Below, piece after piece: positions 1 through 10,769 of a stretch of 64,000 nt of DNA. Every line of letters begins with the position of its first letter. Position 1 is the first letter of the stretch. Made by a program: the position numbers and the translations under genes. Below the pieces are notes generated by a model. The model searched no databases. It was not told where the DNA came from and saw only the letters and a list, made by a program, of their open reading frames with translations. Source of the stretch: Blattabacterium cuenoti (lineage in GTDB: Bacteria > Bacteroidota > Bacteroidia > Flavobacteriales > Blattabacteriaceae); the NCBI RefSeq assembly GCF_014252035.1, contig NZ_CP059207.1, forward strand, positions 1-64,000, given 5' to 3'.

Positions 1-1257
1 ATGGATAATGAAGCTTTAATAGATTCTTTTTCAGATTTTAAGTCTGAAAAAAATATAGATAGAGTAAATCTTATGGCAATTCTTGAAGAATCTATACGAT
101 GTGTATTAAAAAAAAAATATGATTCATCTAAAAATTATGACATTATTGTAAATCCTGATCAAGGAGATTTAGAAATATGGAGAAATAGAATAGTAGTACA
201 AAATGAAAAAATAAAAGATAAAAATAAAGAAATAACATTATCTCAAGCAAAAGAGATTGAACCTGATTTTGAAATTGGAGAAGAAGTTACTGAAAAAGTA
301 GAGTTACAAACTTTAGGAAGACGTTCTATTTTAGCTTTAAAACAAAATCTACTTTCAAAAATTAATGAATATGATAATACAAATACCTATAATAGATTTA
401 AAAAAAAAATAGGAGAAATTGTAAATGTTGAGGTTTATCATATTTTACCCAAACAAATTATCACAAAAGATGAAGAACAAAATGAAATGGTATTACCAAG
501 ACAAGAACAAATACCAAGTGATTTTTTTCGAAAAGGAGATCCTATAAGAGCATTAGTAAAAAAAGTAGAATGGAAAGATAATAAACCTTTTGCTATATTA
601 ACCAGAAAAGACGATTCTTTTTTAGAGGAACTTTTTAAGTTAGAGATACCAGAAGTTTCTGATGGTTTAATTACTGTAAAAAAAGTTGCCAGAATTCCAG
701 GAGAAAAAGCTAAAATAGCTGTAGAATCTTATGATGATCGTATAGATCCAGTTGGAGCTTGTGTAGGTATGAAAGGATCCAGAATACATCCAATTGTGAG
801 AGAATTAAAAAATGAAAATATAGACGTTATTAATTACACATCAAATATTCAATTATATATAACAAGAGCATTAAGTCCTGCGAAAATATCTATGATGGAA
901 GTAAATGAAGAACATAAATATGTCAATGTTTATGTAAAAATTGAAGAAATATCAAAAGCTATTGGTAAAGGTGGACAAAATATAAAATTAGCAAGTTATC
1001 TAACTGGTTATAAAATACATATATTTAGAGATTTTCCTTTTGAAGATGATGTTGAGTTAACAGAATTTTCTGATGAGATAGAATCAGAAGTTTTAGAAAA
1101 ATTTCATAAAGTAGGTTTAAATACTGCAAAATCTGTTTTAAGTTACGGAAAAAATGATCTTAGTAAACGTACTAAATTAGAAGAAAAAATCATTAATAAA
1201 GTTATAAACATATTAAAAAAAGAATTTGAGGAAGAGTTAAATAATATAAAAACCTAA
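1..1257 (+). CDS. nusA: Transcription termination/antitermination factor NusA
   Basis: NusA binds RNA polymerase and nascent RNA and controls pausing, termination and antitermination in the cytoplasm. The 418-residue protein has the usual order: an N-terminal polymerase-binding domain (about 1-130), an S1 domain (about 135-200) and tandem KH domains. The KH region shows DDRIDPVGACVGMKGSRI near residue 245 and a second GKGGQNIKL loop near 325. The start is the ATG at the first base of the window, and the opening residues (MDNEALIDSFSDF) match how flavobacterial NusA begins, so it looks complete. It lies 75 bases before infB, the classic nusA-infB pairing. Identification is secure. Confidence 0.96.
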   Translation: MDNEALIDSFSDFKSEKNIDRVNLMAILEESIRCVLKKKYDSSKNYDIIVNPDQGDLEIWRNRIVVQNEKIKDKNKEITLSQAKEIEPDFEIGEEVTEKVELQTLGRRSILALKQNLLSKINEYDNTNTYNRFKKKIGEIVNVEVYHILPKQIITKDEEQNEMVLPRQEQIPSDFFRKGDPIRALVKKVEWKDNKPFAILTRKDDSFLEELFKLEIPEVSDGLITVKKVARIPGEKAKIAVESYDDRIDPVGACVGMKGSRIHPIVRELKNENIDVINYTSNIQLYITRALSPAKISMMEVNEEHKYVNVYVKIEEISKAIGKGGQNIKLASYLTGYKIHIFRDFPFEDDVELTEFSDEIESEVLEKFHKVGLNTAKSVLSYGKNDLSKRTKLEEKIINKVINILKKEFEEELNNIKT

Positions 1258-1332
1258 TAATACTAATAAAGACCTAAATTTAATCATATTTTTGTTTTTG
1301 TTCTTGCTGTGTTTTATTTTTATATTAGATGT

Positions 1333-3888
1333 ATGACTGATAAGATCAGATTAAAAACTATATTGACTCAATTTAACATTTCTTTGCAAAGAGTAGTTAA
1401 ATTTCTGCAAAATAAAGGTATTGAAATAGATAATAATCCTAATGCAAAAGTAGAAGATCGTATTTACAAATTTCTAGTACGAGAATTTCAAACTTATAAA
1501 GAAATACGAGATGCTTCTGAAAAGGTTTTTTTACAAAAAAGAATAGAAAAAGAAAAAATAAAAAAAGAGCTAATAAAATCAAAAAATATTGTTCGTACTA
1601 AATCAGAAAATTTTATTGAATTTAGAAAAAAAAATATAAATACCAATACTTTGGATAAAAAAAAATATGAAAATAAAGAAAAAAAAAATAATAAAGAAAA
1701 AAAAATAGAAAGTTTTAAACCGGAACATATAGATACTATCTATCAAAAACTAGATGGAGTTATGTTGACGGGAGACAAAATAGATTTATCTCAATTTGAA
1801 AAGAAAAAAACAAAACAAGAAAGTTTTTTTAAAAAAAAACGTAAAAGAATTAAAAAAGAAATATCCTTTGAGGAAGTAAGAAATGTCAATAAAAAAAGAC
1901 AGGATAAAGAAAGAAAAAATTCATATGAAAAAAAAGGAGAAAAATTCAGAAATAAAAAAAATATTCAAAAACAAAAACAAATCGTCACAGATGAACAAAT
2001 AAAAAAACAAATTAAAGAAACTTTAGAAAAATTATCCTCAAAAAAAACAAAATCAAAATCTTCAAAAATTAGAAAAGAAAAACGTCAGCAAAAAAAAGAA
2101 AAAAGGCTACTTCAAAAGGAAAAAAATAGTGAAAACAAAGAAAAACTACTTAAAGTAGCTGAATTTACAACAGTAAATGAACTAGCATCTATGATGAAAG
2201 TAAATCCTGCTGATGTCATTGTATCTTGTATGTCTTTGGGAATTATGGTTACTATGAATCAAAGATTAGATGCAGAAATATTAACTTTAGTTGCAGATGA
2301 ATTTGGATATAACGTAGAATTTGTTGGATTAGATTTAGAAGAAGCAATTCAAGATGATAAAGATTCGGAAGATAGCTTGAAACCAAGACCTCCTATAATA
2401 ACAGTAATGGGTCATGTAGACCATGGAAAGACATCTTTATTAGATTATATAAGAAATACGAATGTCATTGCTGGAGAAGCTGGAGGTATTACTCAACATA
2501 TAGCTGCATATAGCGTAGAATGCTCCAATAATCAAAGTATTACGTTTTTAGATACTCCAGGTCATGAAGCATTTACTGCTATGCGTGCAAGAGGTGCTCA
2601 AATAACAGATATTGCAATCATAGTAATTGCTGCAGATGATGAAGTTATGCCTCAAACTAAAGAAGCTATTAGTCATGCTCAAGCTGCTAATGTCCCTATA
2701 ATTTTTGTATTTAATAAAATAGATAAAAAAAATGCTAATCCTGATAAAATTAGAGAACAATTAGCAAATTTAAATTTTTTAGTAGAAGAATGGGGAGGAA
2801 AATATCCATCTCAAGAAATATCAGCAAAATTAGGAGATGGAATAGATAAACTATTAGAAAAAGTATTACTAGTATCAGAATTATTAGATCTCAAAGCTAA
2901 CCCAAATAAACCAGCAGTAGGAACTATAATAGAAGCTTCTTTGGATAAAGGAAGAGGTTATATTACAACTTTACTTTTGCAAGGAGGTACTTTAAAATGT
3001 GGAGATTATGTGTTGGCAGGAAGATATCACGGTAAAGTAAAAAATATTTTAGATGAAAGAGGGAATTCTATTTCTTCAGCAGGTCCATCAAAACCAATAA
3101 CTATACTAGGCCTAAATGGAGCTCCTACAGCTGGAGACAAATTTAAAGTTTTTGAAGATGAAAAAGAAGCAAAACAACTTGCTTCTAGAAGAGAACAGTT
3201 ACAAAGAGAACAAAATATCAGAGCTCAAAAACATCTGACACTTGATGAAATAGGTAGAAGAATAGCATTAGGAGATTTCAAAGAATTGAAAATAATTCTT
3301 AAGGGAGATGTAGATGGATCTGTTGAAGCTATAGCAGATGCTCTTCAAAAATTATCTACAAATACTATAATGATAAATATTATTTATAAAGGTGTAGGAC
3401 AAATAACGGAATCAGATGTTTTACTAGCAAGTGCTTCTGATGCTATTATTATAGGATTTAATGTAAGACCTAATGTTGGCTCCAAAAATATAGCAAAAAA
3501 AGAAGATATAGAAATACGTACTTATTCTATAATATATGATGTTATTAATGACATTCAAGAGGCAATGGAAGGAATGTTATCTCCTGAAGTAAAAGAAAAA
3601 ATATTGGGAAATGCAGAAATAAGAGAAATATTTAAAATTTCGAAATCAGGAGCTATAGTAGCTGGATGTATGGTTACTGAAGGAAAGTTATCTAGACAAT
3701 CAAAAGTTAGATTAATTAGAGAAGGTATTGTTATTCATAATGGTGGAGAATTTATGTCTTTAAAACGTTTTAAAGAAGATGTTAAAGAGGTTCATAAAGG
3801 ATATGAATGTGGTATAAGCATAAAGAATTTTAATAGTCTGAAATATGGAGATCTTGTAGAAGTTTATGAAGAGTTATCTACTAAATGA
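1333..3888 (+). CDS. infB: Translation initiation factor IF-2
   Basis: IF-2 is the GTPase that brings initiator tRNA to the 30S subunit and promotes subunit joining. The first 280 or so residues are a lysine/glutamate-rich linker, expanded in Lys by AT bias. Then come the IF2_N segment and the G domain with GHVDHGKT (about residue 360), DTPGHEAF and NKID, followed by the beta-barrel and C-terminal domains. A GTG at 1309 also opens the frame, but the ATG at 1333 ([11 protein letters not shown]) fits the family N-terminus better. The stop overlaps the aspS start by four bases (ATGA), suggesting translational coupling. Confidence 0.96.
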   Translation: MTDKIRLKTILTQFNISLQRVVKFLQNKGIEIDNNPNAKVEDRIYKFLVREFQTYKEIRDASEKVFLQKRIEKEKIKKELIKSKNIVRTKSENFIEFRKKNINTNTLDKKKYENKEKKNNKEKKIESFKPEHIDTIYQKLDGVMLTGDKIDLSQFEKKKTKQESFFKKKRKRIKKEISFEEVRNVNKKRQDKERKNSYEKKGEKFRNKKNIQKQKQIVTDEQIKKQIKETLEKLSSKKTKSKSSKIRKEKRQQKKEKRLLQKEKNSENKEKLLKVAEFTTVNELASMMKVNPADVIVSCMSLGIMVTMNQRLDAEILTLVADEFGYNVEFVGLDLEEAIQDDKDSEDSLKPRPPIITVMGHVDHGKTSLLDYIRNTNVIAGEAGGITQHIAAYSVECSNNQSITFLDTPGHEAFTAMRARGAQITDIAIIVIAADDEVMPQTKEAISHAQAANVPIIFVFNKIDKKNANPDKIREQLANLNFLVEEWGGKYPSQEISAKLGDGIDKLLEKVLLVSELLDLKANPNKPAVGTIIEASLDKGRGYITTLLLQGGTLKCGDYVLAGRYHGKVKNILDERGNSISSAGPSKPITILGLNGAPTAGDKFKVFEDEKEAKQLASRREQLQREQNIRAQKHLTLDEIGRRIALGDFKELKIILKGDVDGSVEAIADALQKLSTNTIMINIIYKGVGQITESDVLLASASDAIIIGFNVRPNVGSKNIAKKEDIEIRTYSIIYDVINDIQEAMEGMLSPEVKEKILGNAEIREIFKISKSGAIVAGCMVTEGKLSRQSKVRLIREGIVIHNGGEFMSLKRFKEDVKEVHKGYECGISIKNFNSLKYGDLVEVYEELSTK

Positions 3889-5627
3889 AAAAAAGTAACC
3901 CTAAAATGTATAGAACACATAATTGTGGAGAATTACGTAAAAAAGATATTGGAAAAAAAGTTATTTTATCTGGATGGATACAAAATATAAGAAATTTTGG
4001 TTCTCTATTTTTTGTAGATATGCGAGATTATTTTGGAATAACACAAATTATTTTATCTAAAAATTTATTAAAAATAAATAATATTATTATATCCTTAGGA
4101 AAGGAATTTGTAATTAAAATTCATGGAGAAGTAGTTGAAAGACATTCTAAAAATTATAATTTAAATACGGGAGAAATAGAAATAAAAGTATCTAAAATAG
4201 AAATTTTAAATATTTCTATTCCACTTCCTTTTTCTATAGTAAATAAAACTGATGGTAGTGAGGAAGATAGAATGATTTACAGATATCTTGATATAAGAAG
4301 AAGTCCTATAAAGAATAATCTTATCATACGTCATAATATATCTTTAATGATACGTAATTTTCTTTCTATGAAAGGATTTATAGAAATAGAAACTCCTGTA
4401 TTAATTCGTCATACATCAGAAGGTGCAAGAAATTTTGTTGTTCCTTCTAGAAATCACATTAATAAATTTTATGCATTACCTCAATCTCCTCAATTATTCA
4501 AGCAGTTATTAATGATAGGAGGAATAGATAAATATTTTCAAATAGTAAAATGTTTTAGAGATGAAGATGCTAGATCTGATAGACAAGTAGAATTTACACA
4601 AGTAGATTGTGAAATGTCCTTTATAGATGAGAAAGATATTTTAATTTTTTTTGAAACTTTTATTAAATTTTTATTTAAAAAAGTAAAAAATATTGATTTA
4701 GAACCTTTTCCTATAATATCTTATTTTGATTCTATTAAAATGTACGGAACCGATAGTCCAGACCTTCGTTTTGGAATGAAATTTTTTGAATTAAATGATT
4801 TAATTCAAAAAAAGAAGATTCCATTTTTAATAAAACAAGAATTAATAGTTGGTATAAAAACAAAAAAATGTGAATGTTGTAATACATATAATAAGATTAA
4901 TTCCATATTAAAAAATAATATTAATAATGAAAGATTTTTTTGGATAAAACATTTATCGAATAAAACTTTTATTTTTTCAAATAAAAGTTTTTTAAATGAA
5001 AAAGTATGTTTTTTTATTACAAAACATTTTAAATCTGATCCTGGTGATTTATTATTCATAGTTTATGGTAAAAAAAAAGAATCTAGATCTATTTTACATA
5101 AAATACGTTCAGAAATTGCTAATCATTTAAATTTAAAAAATAATAAAGAATTTAAACCATTATGGATAAAAGATATACCTCTTTTTGAATGGGAAAATAA
5201 TAGGTATAAATCTATACATCATCCATTTACAAGTCCAAAAGAAGAAGATTTACATCTTTTAGAAAGAAATCCAGAAAATGTTCGATCTAAATCTTATGAT
5301 TTAGTTATAAATGGAATAGAAATTGGAAGTGGTTCTATACGAATTAATAAAAAAAATATACAGGATATAGTATTTAAACATTTAGGACTATCTAAAGAAG
5401 AAATAGAATCAAATTTTAGTTTTTTTATTAAAGCATTAACATATGGGGCCCCTCCTCATGGAGGTATAGCTTTTGGTTTAGATAGATTGATAAATCTTAT
5501 AGAAGGAGGGGATGATATAAAAAATTTTATTGCTTTTCCTAAAAATAATTATGGTAAAGATGTAATGGTAAATTCTCCATCTTTTTTAGATAATGATAAA
5601 TTAAATGAATTGCATTTACGTTATTAA
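3885..5627 (+). CDS. aspS: Aspartyl-tRNA synthetase
   Basis: AspRS charges tRNA-Asp with aspartate. The 580-residue protein has the bacterial layout: an N-terminal OB-fold anticodon domain (about 1-110), then a class II catalytic core with motif 2 [18 protein letters not shown] (about 225) and motif 3 GIAFGLDRL near the C-terminus. The GAD insertion between them (about 290-430) is present but highly diverged and Lys/Asn/Phe-rich, as expected from AT pressure. The ATG at 3885 overlaps the infB stop by four bases. The gene ends in a short convergent gap facing ppa. Confidence 0.95.
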   Translation: MKKSNPKMYRTHNCGELRKKDIGKKVILSGWIQNIRNFGSLFFVDMRDYFGITQIILSKNLLKINNIIISLGKEFVIKIHGEVVERHSKNYNLNTGEIEIKVSKIEILNISIPLPFSIVNKTDGSEEDRMIYRYLDIRRSPIKNNLIIRHNISLMIRNFLSMKGFIEIETPVLIRHTSEGARNFVVPSRNHINKFYALPQSPQLFKQLLMIGGIDKYFQIVKCFRDEDARSDRQVEFTQVDCEMSFIDEKDILIFFETFIKFLFKKVKNIDLEPFPIISYFDSIKMYGTDSPDLRFGMKFFELNDLIQKKKIPFLIKQELIVGIKTKKCECCNTYNKINSILKNNINNERFFWIKHLSNKTFIFSNKSFLNEKVCFFITKHFKSDPGDLLFIVYGKKKESRSILHKIRSEIANHLNLKNNKEFKPLWIKDIPLFEWENNRYKSIHHPFTSPKEEDLHLLERNPENVRSKSYDLVINGIEIGSGSIRINKKNIQDIVFKHLGLSKEEIESNFSFFIKALTYGAPPHGGIAFGLDRLINLIEGGDDIKNFIAFPKNNYGKDVMVNSPSFLDNDKLNELHLRY

Positions 5628-5666
5628 TAATAAATAATTAGTTAGTAGTAGTCAATTATTGATATG

Positions 5667-5687
5667 ATAATAATAAATTATTATTAT
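5667..5687. terminator. AT-only inverted repeat between convergent aspS and ppa
   Basis: A 21-base near-perfect palindrome (ATAATAATAA arms around one central base) sits in the 56-base gap between the 3' ends of aspS and ppa and runs over the ppa stop. Its place suits a bidirectional terminator. The stem has no G-C pair and such repeats arise easily in AT-rich DNA, so this is a weak call. Confidence 0.2.
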
Positions 5688-6196
5688 TCATTATCATTTG
5701 TATGATTATTTTTTTTATTATTATATCTAATACAAGATTGTTTATATACATATACAGCTTCATTTTTACTTTTCCAATCTCCTATTGTGACTTTTTTATC
5801 TTCCAAATCTTTATATACTGAAAAAAAATGTTCTATTTCTTTCTTAGTATGTGAACTTATTTCTTCTATATCATTAATATTGTTATAGTTTGGATCAGCA
5901 ATAGGAATACAAATAATCTTTTCATCCTTTCCTTTTTCATCTATCATAAAGAAGACTCCAATTGGTTTTACTGTTATTAAACATCCAGGAAAAGTTGGTT
6001 CTGTTAAAAATATTAATGCATCTAATGGATCTCCATCTGTGGAAAGTGTTTTTGGAATAAATCCATAATCCGTTGGATAATTCATAGGGGAATATAAAAC
6101 TCTATCTAAACGAATACAATTATTTTTTTTATCAAATTCATATTTATTTCTACTACCTCTTGGGATTTCAATTAATACGTCAAAAACTATTTTCAT
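5684..6196 (-). CDS. ppa: Inorganic pyrophosphatase (family I)
   Basis: This cytoplasmic enzyme hydrolyses pyrophosphate to phosphate and so pulls tRNA charging and polymerisation forward. The 170-residue length is right for soluble family I enzymes. The metal-binding signature DGDPLDALIF lies near residue 55, preceded by the PRGSRNKYE and YPTDYGFIP segments that line the active site. The C-terminal tail is Asn/His-rich and not conserved. It lies 14 bases downstream of the E2 gene on the same strand, so the two are probably cotranscribed. Confidence 0.95.
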   Translation of the reverse strand: MKIVFDVLIEIPRGSRNKYEFDKKNNCIRLDRVLYSPMNYPTDYGFIPKTLSTDGDPLDALIFLTEPTFPGCLITVKPIGVFFMIDEKGKDEKIICIPIADPNYNNINDIEEISSHTKKEIEHFFSVYKDLEDKKVTIGDWKSKNEAVYVYKQSCIRYNNKKNNHTNDNE

Positions 6197-6210
6197 AATT
6201 ATTATTATTT

Positions 6211-7434
6211 TTATATTTTTGTATAATAGTTAAATTTTTCTAAATATAAAGCAACTTTTTTAGCAAAACTACCACCTAATACACCATCTATTACACGATG
6301 ATCATAAGAATGGGATAAATATATTTTATGTCTTATTCCAATACAATCTCCTTCCGGAGTTTCTATTATAGATAATTTTTTTTGTATTAATCCTATTGCC
6401 ATGATAGCAACTTGCGGTTGATGTATAATTGGAGTACCAAAAAGATTTCCAAAACTTCCAATATTACTTATAGTATAAGTTCCTCCTTGCGTTTCTTCAG
6501 GTTTTAATTTATTAGATTTAGCTCTTTTTATTAAATCATTAATAATTTTTACTAATCCTCCTAAACTATAAGAATCTGCATGCTTTATAACAGGAACAAT
6601 TAAATTGCCGTTAGGTAATGCAGTAGCTAGTCCTATATGAATGTTTCTTTTTTTTACTATATTTTTTCCCTCATTAACGACAGATATATTTATCATAGGT
6701 AAATCTTTTATCGCTTTTACTACACATTCTACAAAAACAGACATTAAAGTCAATTTTTCTCCTGTATCCTTTTGAAAAGATTCTTTTATATTTTCTCTCC
6801 ATTTTACAATGTTTGTAACATCTGCTTCAACAAAAGAAGTAACATGTGCAGCTATATTTTTACTTTTTACCATATGTTCTGCAATTATTTTCCGCATTCT
6901 ATCCATTTCTAAAATTTCTTCATTACTACTACTTATACAATCATGCATCATCACATTAGTAGTATGATAATTTTTTACTATTTTTTTTGTAGTAGGAGTA
7001 ATTCTATTTTTTTTTATACGGATGTACTTTAATATGTCTTCTTTAGTAACTCTATCATTTATTCCAGTCCCTTTTATGGTTTCTAATTCATAAAAATTAA
7101 TTCCTTCTTTATGGGCAATAGTACGAACAAGAGGAGAATAAAAACGTTTTTTTTTCTCTTTAGTAGTAGGTATTGAAATAATTTTTGTTTTATTTTTTAT
7201 TTCTAAAACAGCTATAGAACTTCCAATTTTAGCTACTTCATTAGGAAGAAATAATTTCTTTTTTAAAATTCCATTCACAGGGGAATAAACTTCTGAATCA
7301 ACTTTATCGGTTGCAATTTCTACTAAAATTTCTTCTTTTTTTACAGTATCTCCTTCTTCTTTTAACCAACGAATGATAGTAGCTTCAGCTATACTTTCAC
7401 CCATAGCTGGAAGAATCAAGTTATATTCGGACAT
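6211..7434 (-). CDS. 2-oxoacid dehydrogenase E2, dihydrolipoamide acyltransferase (pyruvate or branched-chain type)
   Basis: This is the E2 core of a 2-oxoacid dehydrogenase complex, which transfers acyl groups from lipoate to CoA. The 407 residues contain an N-terminal lipoyl domain with the lipoylated lysine in EIATDKVDSEV (about 45), a peripheral subunit-binding domain (about 120-155) and the catalytic domain ending in SHSYDHRVIDG, with the His and Asp of the acyltransferase active site. A dedicated succinyltransferase gene follows sucA at 49,518, so this one more likely serves the pyruvate or branched-chain complex. Its N-terminus resembles the flavobacterial branched-chain/pyruvate type. 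No E1 or E3 gene is adjacent, so the substrate cannot be settled here. Confidence 0.88.
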   Translation of the reverse strand: MSEYNLILPAMGESIAEATIIRWLKEEGDTVKKEEILVEIATDKVDSEVYSPVNGILKKKLFLPNEVAKIGSSIAVLEIKNKTKIISIPTTKEKKKRFYSPLVRTIAHKEGINFYELETIKGTGINDRVTKEDILKYIRIKKNRITPTTKKIVKNYHTTNVMMHDCISSSNEEILEMDRMRKIIAEHMVKSKNIAAHVTSFVEADVTNIVKWRENIKESFQKDTGEKLTLMSVFVECVVKAIKDLPMINISVVNEGKNIVKKRNIHIGLATALPNGNLIVPVIKHADSYSLGGLVKIINDLIKRAKSNKLKPEETQGGTYTISNIGSFGNLFGTPIIHQPQVAIMAIGLIQKKLSIIETPEGDCIGIRHKIYLSHSYDHRVIDGVLGGSFAKKVALYLEKFNYYTKI

Positions 7435-7541
7435 CTAAGTTTATCGTTTTAATTATATATTTGCATAATAATTATAATTAGATTTTATAATCTAATATAA
7501 AATCCATTGTAAGGTAAAAAATAATAAATTCATTTTAAAAA

Positions 7542-9098
7542 ATGAAAATTCTTTCGTTGAATCAGATAAAGAAAATGGATCAATATTGTATTGATTACGA
7601 ATCAATTTCTTCAATTCATTTAATGGAAAGAGCAGCAAGAAGTTGTTTCAATTGGATTATTAATCATCCATACTTTACATCCATAAATATTCCATTTATA
7701 ATTTTATCAGGAAATGGAAATAATGGAGGAGATGGTCTTTGTTTAGCTAGAATGCTTCATTTACATGGATACACTGTATCAGTATACATTATCAATATTT
7801 CTAATAGTTTATCAAAGGATTTCCTTATTAGTAAAAAAAAAGCATTAAGATATGGAGTTGAACTAAAAAATATTTATGAAGGAGATCAATTTCCTACACC
7901 ATTGTTAAACAATAAAAAAGATATCTATTTGATAGATGCAATATTTGGAGTTGGATATAATAGACCTATAAAAAGTAGATATTGGAAATACTTTTTTTAT
8001 CATATAAACAAAAATAAATTTAAATATGTTATATCCATAGATATTCCTTCTGGATTATTTATGGAAAAAAATAATAATAATTTTGATACTATTATAAAAG
8101 CTAATTATACCTTAAGTTTTCAAACCCCGAAGATTCCTTTTTTACTTCCAAATTTTGTTGATTATGTTGGAGAATGGTATTTATTAGATATTGGATGGGA
8201 TAATATTTTTTTACAAAAAATGAATACAAAAAATATTCTTGTTGACAAAACGTATATTAGAAATTATTTATTTAATAATAAAAGAAAAAAATTTTCTCAT
8301 AAAGGAAACTATGGTCACGGAATCATTATAGGTGGAAGTTATGGAATGATAGGTTCTATCGCTCTTTCTGGAGAAGCAGTTCTTCGTTCTGGTATAGGAA
8401 AATTAACTATTTTTATTCCAAATTGTGGATATGATATAATACAAAACCTTGTTCCAGAAGCTATAGTCAAAACAAATGGTGATAAATATTTAAATGAAAT
8501 TGTTGTTCATGATGATGGTATCAATGCGATATGTATAGGAATGGGAATGAGCAAAAATTCGGAAACTATAAATGCTTTGGAAAATTTTTTAAAAAATAAT
8601 AAAAAAAATTCTATTCCTATGGTTATAGATGCAGATGCAATTAACATATTATCTGATCGTATAGATTTATTAAATTTTTTACCAAAAAATACTATTATAA
8701 CACCACATCCAAAAGAATTTAATAGATTATTTGGTTTATGGAAAAATGAATACCATAAATTAAATATACTTAGAAAAAGTTCTAAAAAATATAAAATATT
8801 TATTGTTTTAAAAGGAGCTCATTCAATTATATGTACTCCAAAAGGGGTACTGTATTTTAACAGTACTGGAAATCCAGGAATGTCTACTGCAGGAAGTGGA
8901 GATATTCTTAGTGGAATTATTATGAGTTTTTTATCTCAAGGATATTCTCCGAAAAAATCATGTATCATAGGAGTTTATTTACATGGATTAGCTGGGGATA
9001 TAGGATCCAAAAAATATAGTGAACAATCTGTAATATCTAGAGATATCAATAAATGTATAGGAAAAGCATTTAGTAATATATTAAAATATGAAATTTAA
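7542..9098 (+). CDS. nnr: Bifunctional NAD(P)H-hydrate epimerase / ADP-dependent NAD(P)H-hydrate dehydratase
   Basis: This protein repairs damaged, hydrated NADH and NADPH. The N-terminal half (about 1-230, YjeF_N type, with GNGNNGGDGL near 60) epimerises the R form to S. The C-terminal half (about 240-518, YjeF_C/ribokinase-like) dehydrates the S form using ADP, and shows NPGMSTAGSGDILSG near 445, the nucleotide-binding and catalytic segment. The length of 518 fits the fused bacterial enzyme, and both halves look intact. It converges on lnt with an 18-base overlap of their 3' ends. A metabolite-repair gene kept in so small a genome suggests real need. Confidence 0.93.
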   Translation: MKILSLNQIKKMDQYCIDYESISSIHLMERAARSCFNWIINHPYFTSINIPFIILSGNGNNGGDGLCLARMLHLHGYTVSVYIINISNSLSKDFLISKKKALRYGVELKNIYEGDQFPTPLLNNKKDIYLIDAIFGVGYNRPIKSRYWKYFFYHINKNKFKYVISIDIPSGLFMEKNNNNFDTIIKANYTLSFQTPKIPFLLPNFVDYVGEWYLLDIGWDNIFLQKMNTKNILVDKTYIRNYLFNNKRKKFSHKGNYGHGIIIGGSYGMIGSIALSGEAVLRSGIGKLTIFIPNCGYDIIQNLVPEAIVKTNGDKYLNEIVVHDDGINAICIGMGMSKNSETINALENFLKNNKKNSIPMVIDADAINILSDRIDLLNFLPKNTIITPHPKEFNRLFGLWKNEYHKLNILRKSSKKYKIFIVLKGAHSIICTPKGVLYFNSTGNPGMSTAGSGDILSGIIMSFLSQGYSPKKSCIIGVYLHGLAGDIGSKKYSEQSVISRDINKCIGKAFSNILKYEI

Positions 9099-10736
9099 AT
9101 TTTTATATCTATGATAAATAAGAAAAATAACGAAATAAAATACTATAATTAGTAAACTTATTCTAAAGATATAATCTCCATGTTTGACATAAAAAGTTTT
9201 TTGATTATTAATAGGTATTTTACTGTATAATACGCCTTCTTTTCCATAAGGTAACAAGGATAAAAACTTACCTTTTTCATCAATAAAACAAGACACCCCT
9301 GTATTGGCCGATCTAGCTATAAATTTTCTATTTTCAATAGCTCTTAAACGTGCATAATATAAATGTTGTTTATGTCCTTGTGAATTTCCCCACCAACCAT
9401 CATTAGTGATAATGGTCATTAATTGAGCATTTTTATTAAAAAATGAAGAAACATATTCTCCATAAACAGATTCATAACATATAATAGGCGCTATTTTAAT
9501 TTTTGAGTAAGGATGTTTAAAAACATAAGGTGTTCTTTGTTTCCCTAATTCTACTTTTGTTCCACCAAAATTCAGTAAAATATCTCCTAATATAGAAAAT
9601 ATAATCCTTTTATAAGGAAAACTCTCTACACCTGGTACTAATTTTGATTTATGATGAAATATTGTTTTTTCAACAGAAGAAATTTGAATTATTGAGTTGA
9701 AAAAATCTATCCATTGTATTGAGTTTTTAAAAAAAATTGGAACAGATGTTTCACTTTTTTTTTCTTTTTTATAAAAAGTAAATAATTCTGCTCCTGTTAT
9801 AAAAATAGTTTTGGGAGATTTATTTTTTAGATAACTTTTGAAAAAAGAAACTATACTGTTTTTATCAATATTGTCTATTAATATTTTGTTACCATTTCCT
9901 GGTAATATAGTTTCAGGAGCTATTATGATTGTAGGTTTTTTAGAAATTTTTTTATTTATTAAATTTTCTAAACGTAGAATTATATTTTTTGTAGAAATTT
10001 TATATTTTTGATTATATGGATCTATATTAGGTTGTAATATGAGTACATTTGTATACTTATTGTAATTTTTATGTTCAAATTTTATATATATAAAATTTGA
10101 AATAAAAATTACAATAAGTATTATGCCTATATTTAACAATATATTTTTATATAATGACAATATATTTTTATTTTTTTCATATTTTATAATAGATTTTGTC
10201 AATCCAATATTGACTATCCATATCCATACAGATCCTCCTAAAGTTCCAGTATATTCATACCATTGAATCCATTTTATCCGATTAGAAAATCCATTTCCTA
10301 AATTCAACCAAGGCCAAGATAATTCCCATTCTAAATGTACTTTTTCAAATAAAATCCATAAACAAACTAATAGAATATAACCTAGATCTTTACTTTTTTT
10401 TATATTATTCTTGATATAAGAATAAAAAGTAAAGATAACTGACATAAAAAAAGCATTAAAAAATGTTGGAATTAAATAAGCTTCTAAAGCAAAAGATCCA
10501 TTAGTTCTTTTTGCATAAGATAACCACCATGTGCTCATACAATTCCATACTAAAAATGTTATAAAAGAAAATAAAAATATATATAAAAAAGAAAAATTGA
10601 AATTATTTTCTGCATATAATAAAGGAATAAAAGCTATAAATAAATAGATAGGATCTCCATTAGTAGGCCATCCATATCCTAATAAAAATCCCGATAGGAT
10701 ACTATATATAAAAAATTCAGTCCTTGTTATTATTAT
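9081..10736 (-). CDS. lnt: Apolipoprotein N-acyltransferase, start codon unclear
   Basis: Lnt adds the third acyl chain to inner-membrane lipoproteins so that they can be released to the outer membrane. An N-terminal multispan membrane part is followed by a nitrilase-like domain. Counting from the Met at 10538, the catalytic triad is intact: Glu209 in IIAPETILPG, Lys297 in HHKSKLVPG and Cys354 in PIICYESVYG. That Met is not the true start: the same frame stays open upstream and encodes the expected N-terminal helix (ILSGFLLGYGWPTNG, LFIAFIPLLYAENN). There is no ATG, GTG or TTG in this extension. ATA codons at 10730, 10733, 10736 and 10751 are the nearest options, so the upper boundary here is a guess. 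tmRNA lies just upstream. Confidence 0.88.
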   Translation of the reverse strand: MIITRTEFFIYSILSGFLLGYGWPTNGDPIYLFIAFIPLLYAENNFNFSFLYIFLFSFITFLVWNCMSTWWLSYAKRTNGSFALEAYLIPTFFNAFFMSVIFTFYSYIKNNIKKSKDLGYILLVCLWILFEKVHLEWELSWPWLNLGNGFSNRIKWIQWYEYTGTLGGSVWIWIVNIGLTKSIIKYEKNKNILSLYKNILLNIGIILIVIFISNFIYIKFEHKNYNKYTNVLILQPNIDPYNQKYKISTKNIILRLENLINKKISKKPTIIIAPETILPGNGNKILIDNIDKNSIVSFFKSYLKNKSPKTIFITGAELFTFYKKEKKSETSVPIFFKNSIQWIDFFNSIIQISSVEKTIFHHKSKLVPGVESFPYKRIIFSILGDILLNFGGTKVELGKQRTPYVFKHPYSKIKIAPIICYESVYGEYVSSFFNKNAQLMTIITNDGWWGNSQGHKQHLYYARLRAIENRKFIARSANTGVSCFIDEKGKFLSLLPYGKEGVLYSKIPINNQKTFYVKHGDYIFRISLLIIVFYFVIFLIYHRYKNLNFIF

Positions 10737-10769
10737 ACCCCGTTCCGTTATAAAAGTTTTTTTTGATTG

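Noticed and set aside
2548..2760. Antisense short frames inside infB, aspS, mrdA, gcvP, sucA and recA
   Set aside because: They are shadows of well-identified genes on the other strand, with no family motifs or start context of their own.
3885..5627. aspS GAD insertion as a sign of gene decay
   Set aside because: Length and class II motifs are complete; the insertion is naturally variable and only AT-biased.
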